A DNA stretch of 64,000 nt from assembly GCF_002287065.1 (NCBI RefSeq), contig NZ_NSJZ01000008.1, forward strand, positions 1-64,000, written 5' to 3'. Source of the DNA: Paracoccus salipaludis. GTDB taxonomy: Bacteria > Pseudomonadota > Alphaproteobacteria > Rhodobacterales > Rhodobacteraceae. Under the pieces are notes generated by a model that saw nothing but the letters and a program-made list of their open reading frames with translations, searched no databases and had not been told where the DNA came from. This document shows, piece by piece, positions 28,665 through 36,626 of the stretch (its first letter is position 1; each line of letters opens with the position of its first letter). The translations under genes and the position numbers were made by a program.

Positions 28665-29364
28665 GATCGTCCTCGACACCGAAACCACCGGCTTCGACCC
28701 CGACACCGGCGACCGCATCGTCGAGATCGGCGCGGTCGAACTGATGAACCACCTGGCCACGGGCCGGCATTTCCATGTCTACATCAATCCCGAACGCGAC
28801 ATGCCGGCGGACGCCTTCGCGGTCCACGGACTTTCGACCGAGTTCCTGTCCGACAAGCCGCGCTTTGCCGAGGTGGCCGCCGACTTCCTCGCCTTCATCG
28901 GCGATGCCCGGCTGGTCATCCACAATGCCGCCTTCGACATGAAGTTCCTGAACGCCGAACTGCGCCGCGCGGGCCATCCCACGATGCCCATGTCGCGCGC
29001 GCTCGACACGGTCGCGATGGCGCGCCAGAAGTTTCCGGGCGCCCCGGTGTCGCTGGATGCGCTGTGCCGGCGCTGGGGGATCGACAACTCGAACCGCACG
29101 CTGCACGGCGCGCTTCTGGACAGCGAGCTTCTGGCCGAGGTCTATCTCGAGCTGATCGGCGGCCGCCAGCCCGACCTCGTGCTGGTCGCGGAACCCGCCC
29201 GCGCGGCCGAAGGCCCTGCCGCCACGACCCAGCACCGCCCGCGCGCGGCCCGGCCCGCGCCGCTTGCCCCCCGCATCACCGCCGCCGAGCGCGAGGCCCA
29301 TGCCGCCTTTGTCGCCCGCATGGGCGGCAAGGCCCTGTGGCTGCGCGATGTCCCGGCGAACTGA
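28657..29364 (+). CDS. dnaQ: DNA polymerase III epsilon subunit (3'-5' proofreading exonuclease)
   Basis: 235 residues. Exo [10 protein letters not shown] (Asp8, Glu10), Exo [15 protein letters not shown] (near 89-101), Exo [17 protein letters not shown] (near 152-157): the DEDDh nuclease set is complete. The C-terminal tail is Ala/Arg/Pro-rich and ends [11 protein letters not shown], the stretch that contacts the alpha subunit. Start ATG 28657 overlaps coaE. secB, often next to dnaQ, lies 26 kb away in this window. Confidence 0.95.
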   Translation: MREIVLDTETTGFDPDTGDRIVEIGAVELMNHLATGRHFHVYINPERDMPADAFAVHGLSTEFLSDKPRFAEVAADFLAFIGDARLVIHNAAFDMKFLNAELRRAGHPTMPMSRALDTVAMARQKFPGAPVSLDALCRRWGIDNSNRTLHGALLDSELLAEVYLELIGGRQPDLVLVAEPARAAEGPAATTQHRPRAARPAPLAPRITAAEREAHAAFVARMGGKALWLRDVPAN

Positions 29365-29391
29365 CGGGCGCGCCATGCCGGGATGGCCTGC

Positions 29392-30303
29392 ATGATCAGC
29401 TATCTGCGCGAATCCTGGGGCTTTGTCGCCGCCCTGTTCGAGCGGATGGACAAGATCCACATGGGCCTGATCGCCGCAGGGGTGGCCTTTTACGCCATGT
29501 TTGCGGTGTTTCCCGGGCTCGCGGCCCTGATCACCCTGTGGGGGCTGTGGTTCGATCCGGCGATCATCCAGGAATACGACCGCTATGTGGACGAGTTTGT
29601 GCCCAGCCAGGCAGCCGCCCTGCTTCATGCCCAGATCGACGCGCTGACCTCGGGTGGGCGCACCCAGCTGGGCTGGGCCTCGGCCATCTCTTTCGTGATC
29701 GCCACCATTGCCGCACGGGCGGGCGTCGATGCGCTGGTGCGGGGCCTGAACGCGGCCTACGGGGTCAGGTCGCATTCGACGATCGTAGGCTTCGTGCTGG
29801 CCTATGCGCTGACGCTGGCCATCGTGGGGGTGGTGATCCTAGGGCTTGCCACCATCGTCATCGTGCCCCTGGCCTTCAACTTCATGGAGCCGGGACCGGT
29901 TCGCAACTGGCTGATTGGCGTGGTGCCCTGGGCCGCGATGTTTTCCATCGTGATCATCGGGATCGGCATCCTTTACCGCTACGGGCCGAACGTGAAGACG
30001 CCGCGCACCCGCATCTTCACCTGGGGGGCGCTGTTCGCGGCCCTGGCCTGGGCCGCGGCCTCGGTGGCGTTTTCAGGCTATCTGGCCCGCTTTGACAGCT
30101 ACAACCGCATCTACGGCTCGATCGGTGCGGTGGTGGCGCTGCTCATGTGGTTCTATCTCGCCGGTTTCTCGGTGATGATGGGCGCGCTCATCAATGTGGA
30201 ATTGGACCGCCACAAGCGGCTGGTGCAGGCGCGCAAGGCCCGCGCGCTGGCCCGCAGGATGGCCGAGGAACGCAGGAACGCCGAAACCCAGCGCGCCGCC
30301 TAG
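29392..30303 (+). CDS. YihY/BrkB-family inner-membrane protein
   Basis: 303 residues from ATG 29392 (GGGATGG upstream); ATG 29383 adds three residues. Six hydrophobic helices (about 30-55, 95-115, 135-165, 180-205, 215-240, 250-275) and the family features MGLIAAGVAFYAMFAVFPGLAAL and IYGSIGAVVALLMWFYLAGFSVM. It ends in a basic cytoplasmic tail (HKRLVQARKARALARRMAEERR). The function of the family is unsettled. Its stop overlaps the stop of the convergent kinase gene. Confidence 0.9.
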   Translation: MISYLRESWGFVAALFERMDKIHMGLIAAGVAFYAMFAVFPGLAALITLWGLWFDPAIIQEYDRYVDEFVPSQAAALLHAQIDALTSGGRTQLGWASAISFVIATIAARAGVDALVRGLNAAYGVRSHSTIVGFVLAYALTLAIVGVVILGLATIVIVPLAFNFMEPGPVRNWLIGVVPWAAMFSIVIIGIGILYRYGPNVKTPRTRIFTWGALFAALAWAAASVAFSGYLARFDSYNRIYGSIGAVVALLMWFYLAGFSVMMGALINVELDRHKRLVQARKARALARRMAEERRNAETQRAA

Positions 30304-32075
30304 TGGCGCGCGCCCTCGCGGGCCGCCGAGGTCAGCACCACCCGGCGCTGTTCCGGCTCGCGCAGGTTGTGGCGCGTGTCGGGGCGGAAGCGCAGGTGCA
30401 GGCGGAACACGTTGCCTTCGGTGGTGACCTCGCTCTCGGTATCGAGCTGCATGGCGAAGGCCTCGATCAACTGGCTGCCGAGGCCCGTTCCTTCCAGCTC
30501 GTTGATCGGCCGGCCGAGGGAGTTCTCGATCGTCAGCACCGCGCAGCCGTCCCGGTCGCGATGCAGTTGCACGCGGACCCAGGCACGCTCGGCCCCCGGA
30601 GGCTTGCCGGCGTATTTCAACGCGTTGGTGAAGGCCTCGGTGGTCAGCAGCGTCAGCGGCACCGCCTGGTCGGGCAGCAGCACCAGGGGCTCCAGTTGCG
30701 TATCGACCTGGATCGACTGGTCGTTCACGACCGAGGCCGTGGACATCTGGCCGATGATGTCGCGGATCAGCCGGTCGGCCTCGACCGATTCAAGATGCTC
30801 GGCCTGATAGAGGTTCTTGTAGATCGTGGCCAGCGACGCCACCCGGTCCTGGACCGAGCGCAGCACCCGCTTGGCGTCGGTGTCGTCGATCACCCGGCTT
30901 TGCATGTTGATGATCGAGGCGATCAGCTGAAGGTTGTTCTTGACCCGGTGGTGGACCTCTTTCAGCAGGACCGTCTTCTCGGCCACCGCTTCCTCAAGCG
31001 CCGCCTCGTCGCGGATCACGATGCGGGCCATGTTGTGGAAGGTCTCGCTCACGTCGCGGATCTCGCCCGGCGCGCTTTCCAGGATCGGTGGCGGGGCGTC
31101 GCGGTTGCCAAGCGCGAAGCGGCGCATCTGCCCGCGCAACTCGCGCACATGGCGCAGAACCAGGCGGTAGACGGCGAAATAGGCGACGGCCAGCGACACC
31201 ACCCAGAGGGCCACCGGAAACAGCACCGCTGCGAAGCGCGACACGTTCAGCCCGGCGATGCCGGTCAGCTGCGGGCTCCAGCTGCCCATCGCGTAGACGA
31301 GGTCGGGAACCACGGCGACGACGGAAAAGACCCGCTGCTCGCCCGAGTTCGAGGTCGCGCGGAAGGTCGTGTCGGTCAGCGGGATCAGCGAATCCAGCGT
31401 CATGCCCTGCGGCAGGATCCCGGCAGGATCGCTGCCATTGCCGAAATCCCCGACCAGCGCCTGGCCCGCGCTGTTGAAGGTGACGATCCGCGCCCCGTCC
31501 GACCAGTAGGCGGTGGCATGGGTGGACAGCAGCAGGTCATGGGACAGCGACACCGCCACATAGCCCAGCAGTTCCTGATCGCGGTAAAGGGGCTGCGAGA
31601 CGATGACCACGGACTGCCGCGACACGGCCCCCGACTGGGTGGCGGTGATCAGCGTCCCGGGGTTCTGCATGAAGGCTTGGAAATGCGGCGATCCGCTCAG
31701 ATCGACCACACGGTTTCCGGACGAGCAGGTGTTGCGCCCGTCGATGGTGGTGAAGCCGGCATAAACGAATGTCGCGCTGCGCTGGACGAAGTCGCGCATC
31801 ATCTCGGAACAGGCGGCCGGGTCGCCCAGCAGCGCCAGAACCGAACTGCCCAAGGCGTCGGCTGTCCCGATCGCGCCCTGCAGCAGGGCCCGTTCCCCGG
31901 CGGCCGCGGCCGCGGTCCGCCCTTGGATCGCGATCTCGGACGAGCGTTCCGCTTCGCGCGACAGGTGCAGCGTCTGCAGAATCGAGATCATGCCGATGGG
32001 CAGGATCGCGATGCTGAGCAGCATCCCCAGCCGGAACCCGAGTGTCCGGGTGAAGGACGCGCCTGTTCCCAGCAT
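30300..32075 (-). CDS. HisKA_2/HWE-type sensor histidine kinase of the general stress response
   Basis: 591 residues. One membrane helix near 12-33, a periplasmic sensor region about 40-280 (dCache-like; two cysteines at 89 and 117), a second helix near 281-304, HAMP-like linker, then LLKEVHHRVKNNLQLIASII with the phospho-accepting His375, and an ATPase domain (TEAFTNALKYA, GTGLGSQLI). Kinases with this HHRVKNN motif, placed beside ecfG, usually phosphorylate PhyR. It starts 11 bp after ecfG, and its ribosome site lies in a perfect hairpin. The stop overlaps that of yihY. Confidence 0.93.
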   Translation of the reverse strand: MLGTGASFTRTLGFRLGMLLSIAILPIGMISILQTLHLSREAERSSEIAIQGRTAAAAAGERALLQGAIGTADALGSSVLALLGDPAACSEMMRDFVQRSATFVYAGFTTIDGRNTCSSGNRVVDLSGSPHFQAFMQNPGTLITATQSGAVSRQSVVIVSQPLYRDQELLGYVAVSLSHDLLLSTHATAYWSDGARIVTFNSAGQALVGDFGNGSDPAGILPQGMTLDSLIPLTDTTFRATSNSGEQRVFSVVAVVPDLVYAMGSWSPQLTGIAGLNVSRFAAVLFPVALWVVSLAVAYFAVYRLVLRHVRELRGQMRRFALGNRDAPPPILESAPGEIRDVSETFHNMARIVIRDEAALEEAVAEKTVLLKEVHHRVKNNLQLIASIINMQSRVIDDTDAKRVLRSVQDRVASLATIYKNLYQAEHLESVEADRLIRDIIGQMSTASVVNDQSIQVDTQLEPLVLLPDQAVPLTLLTTEAFTNALKYAGKPPGAERAWVRVQLHRDRDGCAVLTIENSLGRPINELEGTGLGSQLIEAFAMQLDTESEVTTEGNVFRLHLRFRPDTRHNLREPEQRRVVLTSAAREGARH

Positions 32076-32101
32076 CCCGTTTCCCTTCAGCGGGAAACGG
32101 G
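32076..32101 (-). promoter_or_regulatory. Perfect hairpin covering the kinase ribosome site and the ecfG stop
   Basis: On the transcript CCCGTTTCCC, loop GCTGAA, GGGAAACGGG, then at once the kinase ATG (32075). The 10-bp stem is perfect. The loop holds the ecfG stop codon (TGA 32089-32087), and the right arm holds most of the kinase SD (AAGGGA). Ribosomes finishing ecfG would open it, so kinase translation should depend on ecfG translation. Confidence 0.75.
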
Positions 32102-32671
32102 CTGGTTCACCGCCATGACGGCCAGCGTTGCGCGATCGGTCATGTCCAGTTCCTCGCCCTCGGCCATCTGCATAAGCTCGGCCAGCCGGCGCCGGCCCCG
32201 GTTTGCCCGTGACTTGACGGTACCGACGGCCACGCCCGTCATGCTGGCGGCCTCCTCATAGGAAAAGCCCGAACCGCCAACAAGGATCAGCGCCTCGCGC
32301 TGCTCGTCGGGCAGCTGCTCGAAGGCCACCTTGAAGTCGTTCATCGCCAGCCGCCCGTCGTGTTCGGGGCGGGTGGCCTGCCGGGCGGCATGGATGCCGT
32401 CGGTGTCGCTGACCTCGCGCCGGGTCTTGCGGCGCGCGGAATAGAAGGTGTTGCGAAGGATCGTGAACAGCCAGGCACGCAGGTTGGTGCCGGCCTGGAA
32501 CTTCTCGATGTTGGTCCATGCCTTGACGATCGTGTCCTGCACGAGGTCGTCCGCCGACGCGCTTTCGCGGGTCAGGGACAGGGCAAAGGCCCGCAGGGCG
32601 GGCAGGTGATCCACCAGCTCGCTGCGGGGATCGGGACCGGACTGGGCCTTGCTGTCGGCCGCTCTGGACAT
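32087..32671 (-). CDS. ecfG: General stress response sigma factor, EcfG family
   Basis: 194 residues from ATG 32671, which has AGGAG 8 bp upstream; ATG 32677 overlapping the nepR stop (TGATG) is the other choice. Sigma region 2: LPALRAFALSLTRESASADDLVQDTIVKAW, NLRAWLFTILRNTFYSARRK; region 4: FEQLPDEQREALILVGGSGFSYEEAASMTGVAVGTVKSR. It lies downstream of nepR and next to a HisKA_2 kinase, with divergent phyR, the standard stress locus. NepR holds EcfG until phosphorylated PhyR takes NepR away. Confidence 0.95.
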   Translation of the reverse strand: MSRAADSKAQSGPDPRSELVDHLPALRAFALSLTRESASADDLVQDTIVKAWTNIEKFQAGTNLRAWLFTILRNTFYSARRKTRREVSDTDGIHAARQATRPEHDGRLAMNDFKVAFEQLPDEQREALILVGGSGFSYEEAASMTGVAVGTVKSRANRGRRRLAELMQMAEGEELDMTDRATLAVMAVNQPVSR

Positions 32672-32676
32672 CCGCA

Positions 32677-32823
32677 TCACTCCTGCTCGCGCAGGCGCTC
32701 GAGAAGAATCAGAAAGCGATCAGGCACTTCCTGTTGCGTTTCCTGCTCATAGACGCGCCGCAGATTCTCATCGATCTGCTTTTCAAGGGCGGCGCGTTTT
32801 CGTTCTTCCCGCCTCGTGTTCAT
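32677..32823 (-). CDS. nepR: NepR anti-sigma factor (48 residues)
   Basis: A short gene, ATG 32823 to TGA 32677. The protein starts MNTRREERKRAALEKQ, followed by IDENLRRVYEQETQQEVPDR and FLILLERLREQE. The core IDENLRRVYE...VPDRFLxLLERL is the NepR family pattern that forms the two helices binding EcfG or PhyR. It ends beside ecfG, and ecfG-nepR-phyR order matches other alphaproteobacteria. Its stop codon overlaps an ATG of ecfG. Confidence 0.92.
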   Translation of the reverse strand: MNTRREERKRAALEKQIDENLRRVYEQETQQEVPDRFLILLERLREQE

Positions 32824-32862
32824 GTATTTGTTGGTCCCGGAAATCTTGTGCGCACGTTGCCT

Positions 32863-32887
32863 AACCGTTAGAGGACGTCAAGGTTCC
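32863..32887 (-). promoter_or_regulatory. EcfG-type promoter of nepR-ecfG
   Basis: On the minus strand GGAAC (32887-32883) is followed after 16 bp by GGTT (32866-32863), close to the EcfG pattern GGAAC-N16/17-CGTT. It is 40 bp upstream of the nepR start, in the 91-bp gap to divergent phyR. It predicts self-activation of the operon. I find no equally good copy facing phyR. Confidence 0.6.
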
Positions 32888-32914
32888 CGTTGGGGATAAA
32901 TTTGAGGTTTCGCC

Positions 32915-33718
32915 ATGTCCGCTGCTGATCTTGCCCAATCCATCGGCCGCGAGCTGCCCTATCTGCGCCGCTATGCGCGTGCCCTGACGGGCAGCCAGAC
33001 GGCGGGGGACAACTATGCCGCTGCCACGCTGGAAGCGATTCTCAGCGACCGCAGCCTGATGAATGGCGACGACACCCGCATCGGGCTGTTCCGCACCTTT
33101 CATGCCATCTGGCAGAGCTCGGGCCAGCCGGTGGCCAGCGACGACCAGAACTCGCGCGAGGCGGTGGCCCAGTCGCACCTGCGCGGCCTGACCGCGAACT
33201 CGCGCGAGGCGCTGCTGCTGCGCACGATCGAGGAACTGCGCTACGATCAGATCGCGCAGATCATGCAGATCGACCAGGAAGAAGCCGAGGAACTGGTCCA
33301 GATCGCCCTGAACGAGATGGGCCGGGCGATCCGCGGCCGCGTGATGATCATCGAGGACGAGACGATCATCGCCATGGATCTCAAGGGCATCGTGCAGGCG
33401 ATGGGTCACGAGGTGACGGGCGTCGCCCGCACCCACACCGCCGCGGTGGAACTGGCCGCGAACCGCCGCCCCGACCTGATCCTGGCCGACATCCAGCTGG
33501 CCGACGGCTCCTCGGGGATCGACGCGGTGAACGAGCTTCTGGGCTCGCTCGGCGATATCCCGGTGATCTTCATCACCGCCTTCCCCGAACGGCTGCTGAC
33601 CGGCGACCGGCCCGAGCCCGCCTTCCTGATCTCGAAGCCCTATTCGGAAGAACAGGTGCGCTCGGCCGTGTCCCAGGCGATGTTCTTTGCCTCGACCGAG
33701 GGCCTGGGCGCCGCCTGA
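32915..33718 (+). CDS. phyR: PhyR, sigma-like response regulator (anti-anti-sigma factor)
   Basis: 267 residues. Residues 1-135 are a sigma-like domain (LPYLRRYARALTGSQTAGDNY, LTANSREALLLRTIEELRYDQIAQIM); residues 141-260 are a receiver with Glu147-Asp148, phospho-acceptor Asp192 (LILADIQLADG), FITAFPERL and the lysine in ISKPYSEEQV. When phosphorylated, the sigma-like part binds NepR and frees EcfG. It is divergent from nepR-ecfG. A strong terminator follows. Confidence 0.96.
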   Translation: MSAADLAQSIGRELPYLRRYARALTGSQTAGDNYAAATLEAILSDRSLMNGDDTRIGLFRTFHAIWQSSGQPVASDDQNSREAVAQSHLRGLTANSREALLLRTIEELRYDQIAQIMQIDQEEAEELVQIALNEMGRAIRGRVMIIEDETIIAMDLKGIVQAMGHEVTGVARTHTAAVELAANRRPDLILADIQLADGSSGIDAVNELLGSLGDIPVIFITAFPERLLTGDRPEPAFLISKPYSEEQVRSAVSQAMFFASTEGLGAA

Positions 33719-33737
33719 GGCCTTTCCCCGAGAACGG

Positions 33738-33775
33738 AAAAAAGCGGCGCCCCTTGGGGCGCCGCTTTTGTTTTT
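33738..33775. terminator. Bidirectional terminator after phyR
   Basis: AAAGCGGCGCCCC (33741-33753) and GGGGCGCCGCTTT (33756-33768) form a 13-bp stem flanked by A-rich sequence on the left and TTTTGTTTTT on the right. It serves phyR and, in the other direction, the carbonic anhydrase gene whose stop is at 33792. Confidence 0.9.
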
Positions 33776-33791
33776 CGGACGGGGATGGGTG

Positions 33792-34436
33792 TCAGAGGGG
33801 GACGAAGCGGTCGTCCTCGGCCAGCATCATCAGCTCGCCGTCGCGGATGTCGTGCCACAGACCGTGCAGCGACAGCTCGCCCGCCTCGACCGCGCTGGCC
33901 ACGAAGGGGAAGGTCATCAGGTTGTCCAGCGACACCCGCACCGCCATCTTTTCCAGCGCATGGACCTGTTCGTCGGCGGGCAGGCCGGTCACGCGCTCGT
34001 AGCCCGGGCGCAGGATGTCCATCCAGCGGCCGACGAAGCTGGTGGCATCTTCAAGCTCGGGCGCCTGACCCGAGCACATCGCGTGGCAGCCCGCCACGCC
34101 GCCGCAGCGGCTGTGGCCCATGACGATCAGATGCGCCACCCGCAGGCTGCGCACCGCGTATTCGACGGCGGCCGAGGTGCCGTGCTGTTCGCCGTCCGGC
34201 GCATAGGGCGGCACCAGGTTGGCGATGTTGCGGTGGATGAAGAACTCGCCGCTGTCGGCCCCGAAGATCGAGGTGACGTGCACGCGGGAATCGCAGCACG
34301 AGATCACCATCGCGCGCGGCCTTTGCCCGTCGTCGGCAAGCCGTCGGTACCAGGTCTGGTTTTCCTCGAACGAAGTGGCGCGCCAGCCATGATAGCGCTG
34401 GATGAGGTAGTTGGGCAGCGGACGGGTGACGGTCAT
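33792..34436 (-). CDS. Beta-class carbonic anhydrase
   Basis: 214 residues; interconverts CO2 and bicarbonate. Zinc ligands are Cys47 in SCCDSRV (with the Asp49-Arg51 dyad), His108 and Cys111 in VMGHSRCGGV. IHRNIANLVPPYAPDGEQHG and the C-terminal LHGLWHDIRDGELMML are family marks. Single gene between a terminator and a divergent gap. Its start is ATG 34436. Confidence 0.95.
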   Translation of the reverse strand: MTVTRPLPNYLIQRYHGWRATSFEENQTWYRRLADDGQRPRAMVISCCDSRVHVTSIFGADSGEFFIHRNIANLVPPYAPDGEQHGTSAAVEYAVRSLRVAHLIVMGHSRCGGVAGCHAMCSGQAPELEDATSFVGRWMDILRPGYERVTGLPADEQVHALEKMAVRVSLDNLMTFPFVASAVEAGELSLHGLWHDIRDGELMMLAEDDRFVPL

Positions 34437-34592
34437 GAGGGCCTCGGTTCGGATCTCGGCCCTCTGGATAGTTCCGCGATCCCTAAACTTCGAGGGTTTT
34501 CTGCGGTCTCGCTCAAGGATTTCTTAGGTCGCCATCTGCAATCTGCGCCTCACGTGTGGGGACACGGGGTAAGACAACAATGGGGCAAGGTG

Positions 34593-34973
34593 ATGGCGAA
34601 CCTGATGGTTCTGGCCGTGCAGGAGCCCGTGCATGTCGATGCGCGGCGCCTAAGCGAGATCGTGGACGAACTGGGGGAAACGGCGGCGCAGGACGTGATC
34701 TGCGTGGCGCTGGAACAACTGGCGCAGGCCCTGGCCGACGCGCGGCAGGCAGCGATGGCGGGTGACATGGCGACCCTGACGGCGGGGGCCGAGATGCTGT
34801 CGCGCCTTGCCTGGCAGGTGGGGCTGACCTCGCTTGCGGGCGTCGCTGTCGATGTCGCGGCCTGCGCGGAACGGCGCGACGGGATCGGGCTGTCGGCCAC
34901 GCTGGCGCGGCTGATGCGGATCGGCAACCGCTCGCTGACCGAGATCTGGGACGAGCGGCAGGGCCTCAGCTGA
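34593..34973 (+). CDS. Small helical protein, possibly a histidine-less Hpt-like domain
   Basis: 126 residues from ATG 34593 (GCAAGG upstream); the frame is open further upstream but gives no family sequence. It is all-helical and Ala/Leu-rich. The stretch AGAEMLSRLAWQVGLTSLAGVAVDVAACAERRDG resembles the Hpt layout (AHxLKGsaxxxGaxxLa), but the phospho-accepting His is replaced. So it may be a dead phosphotransfer protein; this is a weak comparison. It stands 156 bp from the divergent carbonic anhydrase gene and converges on the GT29-like gene, with an 8-bp overlap of ends. Confidence 0.6.
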   Translation: MANLMVLAVQEPVHVDARRLSEIVDELGETAAQDVICVALEQLAQALADARQAAMAGDMATLTAGAEMLSRLAWQVGLTSLAGVAVDVAACAERRDGIGLSATLARLMRIGNRSLTEIWDERQGLS

Positions 34974-35580
34974 GCCGCAGCCTTGGGTCCGCCACCGCAC
35001 GGGCCCGGACCCAGGCGGCCTCGGCCGCGAAATCGTGGGGCACCTGCGCCGCGCTGCGCGAGCCGGACAGCGACTGCGAGGCAAAGAAGTCGAAGCCGTA
35101 GAGGGTCAGCGCGGAAAGCGGCGCGCGCAGCAGCAGGTCCACCGCCATGATCCCGGTGCTGGGTGGCGCGCCAAGCTGGCGTGCCAGGGCATGATAATCC
35201 GCCAGCGGATGCAGGTAGAAACCGGGGCTGCGGGCCGTCGCCCAGTCCAGCCGCTTGCGCTTGGGCGACATCCAGAGGATGCGCCCGGGCTCAAGTCTTT
35301 GGCGGTCGGCTTCGGGCAGCCGCACGGCCAGCGCCAGCCAGTCGGTGCGCGTTCCGTGGCTTTCGGCCGAGGTCATGGGCGCGCGGTTGATCCGCACCAC
35401 CAGATCTGCCGCGTCGATGGCGGCCCCCTGCCGCCCGCCCGACAGCGCGCGGGCATTGCCGACCAGCGCGACCTGCTTGCCTGAAGCAGCCCCCAGCAGC
35501 TCGGCCTGCGGCACGGAAAGCGCGGCAATGGCCGCGTCGTTCCGCAGCGTCCGGGCAAGATAGAAGCCCAGCCGGTTCAT
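34966..35580 (-). CDS. GT29 (sialyltransferase-like) family protein
   Basis: 204 residues from ATG 35580, which overlaps the stop of the upstream glycosyltransferase gene. The fold is suggested by KQVALVGNARALSGGRQGAA and IDAADLVVRINRAPM (sialylmotif-L-like: VxxGN...G..ID..D.V.R.N) and STGIMAVDLLLRAPLSALTLYGFDFF. Bacterial members of this type are short and of unknown acceptor. Together with the next two glycosyltransferases it may act on a surface glycan. A second protein of this kind is at 59326-60183. Confidence 0.7.
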   Translation of the reverse strand: MNRLGFYLARTLRNDAAIAALSVPQAELLGAASGKQVALVGNARALSGGRQGAAIDAADLVVRINRAPMTSAESHGTRTDWLALAVRLPEADRQRLEPGRILWMSPKRKRLDWATARSPGFYLHPLADYHALARQLGAPPSTGIMAVDLLLRAPLSALTLYGFDFFASQSLSGSRSAAQVPHDFAAEAAWVRARAVADPRLRLS

Positions 35581-36626
35581 CGCCCCGTCTCCAGCAGGCG
35601 GCGGTAAACGGCGACAATGGCACGGGCCTCGGACTCGATCGCGTGGTTCGCCTCGACATGGGCACGGGCGGCCCGGCCTGCCGCCGCGCGGCCCGCATCG
35701 TCGGACAGCCAGCGGTCGAGGGCCGCGGCCAGCGCATCCACATCCTCGCGGGGGATCAGCGTTCCCGTCTCGCCGTCGCGGATCAGCGTCTCGTAGGCGC
35801 CGACGCGGGCCGCGATCACCGGCACGCCGCTGGCCATGGCCTCCAGCGGCGTCAACCCGAAGCCCTCCCACCGGGCCGGGGCCGCGAAAAGGTCGAGCGT
35901 CCGGTAAAGCTTCACGACCTCGTCCCACGGGATCTCGCCGAGGAAGCGGATACGGTCGTCCAGACCCGCCGCCCTGGCCTTTGCCATCAGTTCGTCGGCG
36001 AAGGCGCGGTTGTCGGGCGTGATGCGGCCGGAGAAGACAAGCTGCGCCCGGGGGTGGCGGGGGAAGACGCGCAGCGCGGCCTCGACCAGCAGGTCCACGC
36101 CCTTCTGTGCCCGCACCCGCCCGAAGCAGCCGACCAGCAGCGCGTCAGGGTCCAGCCCCATCTCGCGCCGCAGGGCCGCCCGGTCCTCGGCGGGATGGAA
36201 GACCTGCGTGTCCACGCCGTGCAGGATCACGGTCGCCGGGCGTTCCAGATAGCTCGCCGCCTGCGGTGAGGTCGCGATCAGCGCGTCCTGGCGCCGGATC
36301 AGCCAGCGGGTGAAGCCGGTGTGCCGCCGCTGCGCCGCGCTGGTGAACAGCAGCCGATAGCGGCGGCGCAGGACGTGCCGCAGGATCAGCCCCAGCGCCA
36401 TCTCGGTGTTCCGCCGCGCGTGCCAGACCCGCCAGCGGTCGCGCGGCAGGGTCGCGGCGCGGGCCAGCGGGATATGCGGCAGATCCGAGGGCAGCCCCGG
36501 CCCGGTCGCCACGATCCCGATCATCCGCGCCTGCACCGGAATCAGCCGCACCACGGTCGCCGTCACCCCCGACAGGCGTTTCTTGAGGTTCGGGGCCACG
36601 ACCTCGATCTGCATGGGCTCAGGCAT
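35577..36626 (-). CDS. GT4-family glycosyltransferase
   Basis: 349 residues, cytoplasmic or membrane-bound retaining transferase. GT-B fold: donor-site sequence VGCFGRVRAQKGVDLLVEAA near 165-184 and the E-x7-E pattern in APARWEGFGLTPLEAMASGVPVIA near 252-275. ATG 36626 has GAGG upstream and overlaps the MFS gene by 8 bp; ATG 36614 is the alternative. N-terminal LSGVTATVVRLIP is typical of lipopolysaccharide-core or capsule transferases. The exact sugar is unknown. Confidence 0.9.
   Translation of the reverse strand: MPEPMQIEVVAPNLKKRLSGVTATVVRLIPVQARMIGIVATGPGLPSDLPHIPLARAATLPRDRWRVWHARRNTEMALGLILRHVLRRRYRLLFTSAAQRRHTGFTRWLIRRQDALIATSPQAASYLERPATVILHGVDTQVFHPAEDRAALRREMGLDPDALLVGCFGRVRAQKGVDLLVEAALRVFPRHPRAQLVFSGRITPDNRAFADELMAKARAAGLDDRIRFLGEIPWDEVVKLYRTLDLFAAPARWEGFGLTPLEAMASGVPVIAARVGAYETLIRDGETGTLIPREDVDALAAALDRWLSDDAGRAAAGRAARAHVEANHAIESEARAIVAVYRRLLETGR

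Noticed and set aside
34550..34565. CACGTG near 34551 as another parS
   Set aside because: The flanking arms (CCT...TGG) do not match the TGTTT/AAACA parts; only the central hexamer agrees. Other CACGTG sites (12448, 22331, 25423) fail in the same way.
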